From Episyrphus balteatus (taxonomy: Eukaryota > Arthropoda > Insecta > Diptera > Syrphidae), in contig NC_079135.1 in assembly GCF_945859705.1 (NCBI RefSeq), forward strand, positions 80,670,253 through 80,734,252: a stretch of DNA of 64,000 bases, given 5' to 3'. The translations under genes and the position numbers were made by a program. A model generated the notes under the pieces. It was not told the DNA's origin and searched no databases. It worked only from the letters and a program-made list of their open reading frames with translations. Of the stretch, positions 58,727 through 64,000 are shown piece by piece (positions within the stretch are counted from its first letter, which is position 1; each line of letters begins with the position of its first letter).

Positions 58727-59291
58727 TCGCACGTACTTGCTCTTGCAGTTCAAAGCACTTTTATGTTAGTTTACTTGTAGATTTTACGAGCTGCCTCTAA
58801 AATAAATTTTAAAGAAATTTTGTTGAGGTTGGGGAAAAGCCGACATTTAGACTAAATTTTTTTCATATAAAAAATTTTTTTTTTGTATTTGACTTTTTTG
58901 AGCAAAACTAAAAATGCAATTTTATTGCCATTGCTTTAAATATTACGTATACAAAGTTTAATCAACATCGTTAGAGCCGTTTTCGAGAAATTCGCAATAT
59001 CGTATTTTTTTGTATGGGAGGTATACGTTCTAAACGAGATATAAAAAAAACAAACAAAAACCAACTTTCAGAATTCCATAAAAATCATCTGTACCAAATT
59101 TGAAGAAAATCCATCCACGCGTTAAGGCTGTGGAAATGTGTACAGATGGACGTACAGACGCACAGACGCACGGACAGATTTGCGAGACCCACTTTTTGGA
59201 ATTCTCCATCATCGTAATGTTGGTTTTGATTAAAACCTCAAATTTTTTTTTCGACACGAAACCAATACTTGCCCTATAGAGCAAGTAAAAA
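58727..59291. mobile_element. Dispersed repeat bounded by ACTTGCTCT / AGAGCAAGT
   Basis: The block starts near GTACTTGCTCTTGCAG and ends near ATAGAGCAAGTAAAAA. Inside are ATCCATCCACGCGTTAAGGC and a run of ACGGACAGA/ACAGACGCAC words, a composition common in insect repeats. Only a short terminal inversion is visible. Confidence 0.45.
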
Positions 59292-61226
59292 ACATGGTTC
59301 ATACGCCTTTCGTGATTAGAAGAATAGTTTAACAAATTTATGAATGGTTTCAACACTTTCGAATATGTCAAGCTAAGAATAGACTAGCTACAATATTTCT
59401 ATTATTTCTGTAGAATGTTTATATAAAAAAACACCTACATATATTAGAATGAGGACGAGCATTGAAACAAGCGAAAGGCGCATACGATTATCCAACTCTG
59501 AAATTATATTACTAACTTAAATTCGCAGTCAGAAAAAGAAATTTCAGGCAAACGGGAACTTTAAAAATATTTCAGATTGAAATATAAAAAAATAAACATT
59601 GCAACTAAAAATAAATAAACACTCAGTTTTCCAGTTGTATTTGTCGATTTTCACCTCTGCATATACCTACTGTTGATGTTAATGTTAATTAAGCCCTGAA
59701 AACATATTTAACTCAAATTTTAAATCAGTGTTGATAAAAATGTTTCTTATTTCAAGCAGATTTTCATTAATAAACGAAAGTATTCTAAGTGTTGGTAAAC
59801 GTAATTTTTTGTTGTTGTTGTTGTTTAATTTGAACTCGTCTTTAAATTCAACACCCATAAGCCATAAGCATGAGCATAAATGAAACCCTTGTGGGTGAAA
59901 GCTTTATAAACAAATTCAAGTAACGTTGAACTTTCATTTTGAGAGAAATCAATATATCTCTGCGTTGTGATTGGTTGATCAAAATTCTAAGTGAAAAGCT
60001 TTATAACTGTACACAAACACAAATATAAAACATAGAAAGCTGGAGGAGAAAAGTGTTTTGTTTTTTTTTTGAGAGAATGAAGGGTTTTGCTGCTCAACCT
60101 TAGATAGATAGAGATGGATATACATTTAACATAGCAATCTGAAAAGTCATTATGGGGTTGCAAAATGGTGGGTTGAACTTGTTAATTTAAATGAGTTAAG
60201 TTCTTAATGCTTTAGTTCTTATTTTCTTGTACATACATATAATGTAACATATATGTAGATACATATCTATGATATTGATGTGTTCTTAAAATAGATGATT
60301 GTGCCTACTTTATTTTTTGCAGATGGCTGAATTAGACTTTTTCGTATCTATAGCTTTAGGGAATCCAGCGAAATAAAACATATGGATGAATTCCCACTGC
60401 GCATATACATAGATTGTTTGTTAGATTCTTTTTCTAATTTCTTTAAAAAAAAAAGCTTTGAAAATGGAGACTTAAATATCTAAATTTTTTTACAGTAACA
60501 AAGAATTGAATGATCTTGAATAATTGGAACAGTAGGGCTCCTCAAGTTAACTCTTGGCTTTTTATCTGAAGTCTATATTTAAATTGGTAAAACCCGACGG
60601 AGTAACTGTTTCAATTAGGTACATTATATTCTTTTTAACAAACATATCTGGCAACGCTATTTTCATGGGCCTCAAAAATATGAATGTGGCTTGGTCAAAT
60701 CCGCAGTAAACTGAACTCAATTCGTTCATAATTCAAAATAATTTTTTTTTTGTCATATTTCATTAGCAGGAAAAACAGAACAATCATCAAGCCAGTAAGT
60801 TAAGTATAATCGCAATCTTTCTAGGTTTCTTGAACTAATCACTGAAACACTAACAATTATTAGCTCTTATTCTGGCTACATTTTATTTTCGCTTTAAAAT
60901 GATAATTTATAAAATGTGCAAAACCAAGAAAAAAACATATTTATGTAATAAAAAAATATATTTATTTAGATTTAAATCAATTAAACTTTTTAGTTTTTAA
61001 TAAAAAAAATAATACTTACACATATTTACTGTCCATTAAAATTTAAAAAAAATTCACAACAATTATTTGAATTAGGAGTTCTTGGTTCAAATTATTATTG
61101 TGAAACATTGCGATTCTTAGTACTCTTTCCAAGTATATCATGAGAAAAAAGTGGATTCGCAATTCTGCTTGTCTATCTATCTGTCGGTTAAACCTTGAAC
61201 TTCAGTCTTTTGGGTGATTCCCAAGG

Positions 61227-61975
61227 GTACGGCCAAGTAGTGAGCGGCTAAGCGTCAGAATACTCATACTCAATACCACAACTGGACAACCGGGACGGAA
61301 CACCCCGAGGATAACCTAGTCAGTGGACTTGTAAAATTAAGCCTATTCATGTACTATATTTATTTATATTTTATCTTTTATCCATTGTATAAATTTAGGC
61401 TCCATATGTGCCAACAAATTTTATATCAATCAATGGATCTTATTAAAAATATAAGTTAAGCTTAAGTCAATTGTAAATAGGCGTCAGAATACTAAGCGAC
61501 TGATTACTGAGCGGCAATCTTGAGTGACAAATTTGAAAACTCTACAAATGCTAAAAATTTTATAAGTATTCGATTCATACACTGGAGGCTGGATTCCTAT
61601 CGGTGCCAGTTTCTATTTTTTACTTATTTCTTAAGCCTTACACAGTTCGAGCTAGATTTTAGGTCCCGTACAAAATTATCTCAAAAATTAAACCGAGCTA
61701 AAATTTATTTAAAAATTTCAGCCAAGTTGTGTGCAGATTTAGCTAGAAAATCACTAGAAAATCTATTTCCAACTGTACATTTTTTTGTGTCACAATTTAG
61801 TTCGCCGCTCAGGATCTCAACCTTTTAATGTAAGTCCAATTTAAAGGATTTTAACTAAAAATAGACCAGAACGTCCGCTCAGCCGCTGTATGTCGTTGGG
61901 CCGCTCCCATACATTTTCATAATTTTTTATTTTTTTTTCTGAAACTCAGGATTGCCGCTCAGTCGCTCACATAAA
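61227..61975. mobile_element. GAGCGGC-word element interrupted by a retroposed insert
   Basis: It starts AAGGGTACGGCCAAGTAGTG and AGCGGCTAAGCG. Its other end has the same words inverted (GTCCGCTCAGCCGC, GGATTGCCGCTCAGTCGC). The same family borders the 11-bp array at 31175. A nested insert is at 61265-61480. Confidence 0.6.
61265..61480. mobile_element. 216-bp retroposed insert with 13-bp target duplication
   Basis: Perfect GCGTCAGAATACT flanks at 61252-61264 and 61481-61493. No inverted termini are present, so target-primed insertion of a 5'-truncated LINE or a SINE is likely. The family was not recognised. Confidence 0.8.
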
Positions 61976-62013
61976 AAGGGCTGTAACGATATTGGTTGAA
62001 ATGTGTGTGTATG

Positions 62014-63530
62014 GGTGCCGTGAAATAACGCCGAGCGAAATAACGCCGAATTCCAAAATTCGGCGTTATTTCACTTTCAAAAGCGAAATAAGGCCGAATT
62101 TCAACATTCGGGCTTATTTCACAATGACAAAGTGAAATAACGCCGATTCGGCATTATTTCACTTTTTCGGTGAGGCAAATCCTGCTAAGTGGAGCTTAGG
62201 AAAAATTGCAATGTAACCACCTGTAGTCAGTTTGGTATTGAAATGCCATATTCTTGGCAAAGGGACATAAGGCCCATGGACATAACAGCCACTTTATATT
62301 TGTGGACTTAAGTCCCAATTGAGTGAGACATAAGTTCCAAATTAATTGTCAAACTCAGGTTGGACATAAGACCCACAAATAACGTTATGTCTCACTAACG
62401 AAGAATTCACAAATTATAAAATTATTTCCCAACTGGATTTGGGATAGTTACAAAATTCGATTTTGCACTTATGTCCCACCCTATTGGCACATACGCCTAT
62501 CCAATAGTGTATCCAAAGCAGGACAGCATGTCCCCAGCCTACAAACATACTTCACTATTTATACGCTTAAGTCCTGTTTGTGTTATAACTTATCAAACGC
62601 GAAGCGGAAAAAAATTTGCTTACATGAGAATATTTTTAATTTTCGGAACCCAAACGCGAAGCGGAAAAAAATTTTGCCCACGGGAAAATCAATTTTGAGG
62701 TGTGAAAATAAAAATTCGCGCGAATTTTTTATTTTATATATTCTCATGTAAGCAAATTTTTTTCCGCTTTGCCTTCCACCAATTAAAACAGGTGGGGTTT
62801 ATTCGTTTCTTATCTTTGTATTGTGATGACCGCCCTATTTGCGAGATAATTTTCAAAATGACCCGCGCTTATCATGCGAGGTTGGTTGTATTCAAAGTTT
62901 CTTTTTCATTTAAAGAATCTGAAACAAAACGCGAATAAAATAGAACAAAAGTTATACATTATTATTTAATATTTCGAAAAGTGTGGGGCTTATGTCCCAG
63001 TTAAATAAAAAATATGTTGGGCTAATGTCTCACTCAAGTGGGATATAATTCTTAAATTAAATGTCGTCCCACTCAAGTGGAACATAACTCCCAAAAATAA
63101 AGAGTGGGCGTTATGTCCTTGGGTCTTATGTCCCTGCGCCACATTTTTATCACATCTTGAAACTTATCTAGGTTAATGAATAATTAAGAGGCATATAAGA
63201 AATAAGAGCCAAAACTTTTTTGGAACCTATACCTCGATGGGATGGACATAAGTCCCAAATTGGTATGGGAGCCATTGTGCCCAAATAAATTTGGGACTTA
63301 TATGCCTTTGAAAATAAGAAAAAGGGTAACATACCGGTTAACTTGCGTCTACTCTTATGACTTTTCTAACATTCGGCCTTATTTCTCAGTTGGGACTCGG
63401 CGTTATTTTACTTTGCCAAAGTGCAATAAGGCCGAATGTTGAAATTCGGCGTTATTTCGCTTTTTTAAAGTGAAATAACGCCGAATTTTGGAATTCGGCG
63501 TTATTTCGCTCGGCGTTATTTCACGGCACC
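62014..63530. mobile_element. 1.5-kb TIR element with 9-bp duplication, built of short words
   Basis: Perfect 9-bp flanks GTGTGTATG at 62005-62013 and 63531-63539. The ends GGTGCCGTGAAATAACGCCG are inverted, and both ends repeat GAAATAACGCCGAAT in two orientations over about 150 bp. The interior repeats the word GGACATAAGTCCCA many times, in varied forms. A nested inverted repeat carries AAGCGGAAAAAAATTTGC (62596-62773). A 9-bp duplication suggests a Mutator-like element. No transposase is visible. Confidence 0.88.
62596..62773. repeat. Nested inverted repeat, GAAGCGGAAAAAAATTTGC
   Basis: GCGAAGCGGAAAAAAATTTG occurs at about 62599 and again at about 62654. Its complement, with CTTACATGAGAATAT, occurs at about 62735-62772. 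The mirrored arms are about 38 bp. Confidence 0.75.
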
Positions 63531-63546
63531 GTGTGTATGATTTCAA

Positions 63547-63588
63547 ACAAGGTTGAACAAGGTTGAACAAGGTTGAACAAGGTTGAAA
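63547..63588. repeat. 10-bp tandem repeat ACAAGGTTGA x4
   Basis: Four direct copies lie just outside the 9-bp duplication of the element ending at 63530. Confidence 0.9.
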
Positions 63589-64000
63589 TGAAAAAAATAT
63601 TTTTATTTTTACTTACTCGAAAAGGATTACCTGTTTTCAACGAACAGTTTTATAAGGAAGTGTTATATTACCCATAAAACAAAAATTTAGAAAAAATACA
63701 AAAATTCGCTTTTGGGTTTTTTCAAAAAAAAATGTTTGTGTTTGTCTGTGTATGTAGGTAAGTGTAAAGAACAAAGAACACAAAATGCAATTCAAGTTTT
63801 TTTTTTTCAACAAAAATATTTATCAACGGCCGTCTTTTCATCTTATTTTTTTTTAATATTGAACACCTGGTGAGAATTTTTAAAAAATCTTAAATTGCCG
63901 ATTTTCTTATAATTCAAAAACATCATCGAGTATATATTTTCAAAAAAGACTTAGATAAAATTACCAGCTCACTTTTTGAAATTTTATTTTTCAGCGTTGG

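Larger units (their letters stand above)
55143..64000 (-). other. acj6: acj6 upstream intron (at least 8.9 kb in window)
   Basis: No further acj6 exon is visible, although the Drosophila protein has about 55 more N-terminal residues. The interval holds the TE insertions listed separately. A GAC/GTC trinucleotide tract lies near 56410-56450. Confidence 0.6.

Overview
The window looks like nuclear DNA of an insect, most likely a brachyceran fly. It is AT-rich, with multi-kilobase introns, short 54-58 nt introns and many small inverted-repeat transposons. Its one clearly recognisable gene is the POU-homeodomain gene acj6, whose exons read almost collinearly with the Drosophila protein as I recall it. 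The species cannot be named from the sequence.

Layout. Positions 1-17068 hold no recognisable long gene. This part contains MITE-like inverted repeats, a 1.26-kb TIR element, a 14-bp minisatellite (6150-8272) split by a MITE, a young 5'-truncated LINE with an intact 558-codon ORF and a perfect 13-bp target duplication (8422-10299), a 147-bp tandem repeat, decayed reverse-transcriptase fragments and one possible 51-codon small ORF. From 17069 to 31174 lies a very unusual 11-bp-unit array (about 1,080 units, then about 73 more). It is built mainly from two interchangeable units, GAAGATGTCCC and GAGCATGTCCC. The array is interrupted at 29236-30373 by a foldback-like insertion that carries a perfect 96-bp palindrome and a tRNA-derived SINE. 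From 31175 to 33430 there are TE remnants only.

Genes. At 33527-33935 (minus strand) I find a three-exon gene for a 61-residue protein with one hydrophobic segment. It uses short introns and a GC-AG splice site, and is invisible to a single-frame ORF scan. Just upstream on the same strand, acj6 occupies 35092 to beyond 64000. Seven exons in the window encode the C-terminal 338 residues, including the complete POU-specific domain and homeodomain. The 5' exons lie outside. Alternative-splicing structure is visible in the DNA: a tandem acceptor that adds or removes two basic residues at the start of the homeodomain (the I-POU type switch), a 54-nt micro-intron whose retention changes the C-terminus, a candidate 21-nt microexon and an in-frame 45-codon cassette exon.

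The acj6 introns (36866-47127, 47302-55085, 55143 onward) contain no other gene I can support, but hold further TIR elements: 36046-36388, 52234-52348, 54389-54525, 55221-55851 (TTAA duplication) and 62014-63530 (9-bp duplication). Several elements here are made of short words repeated in both orientations. The 11-bp array, its six-frame-open coding potential and the perfect palindrome are the most unusual structures; the 61-residue gene and the extra acj6 exons are the most checkable new gene content.
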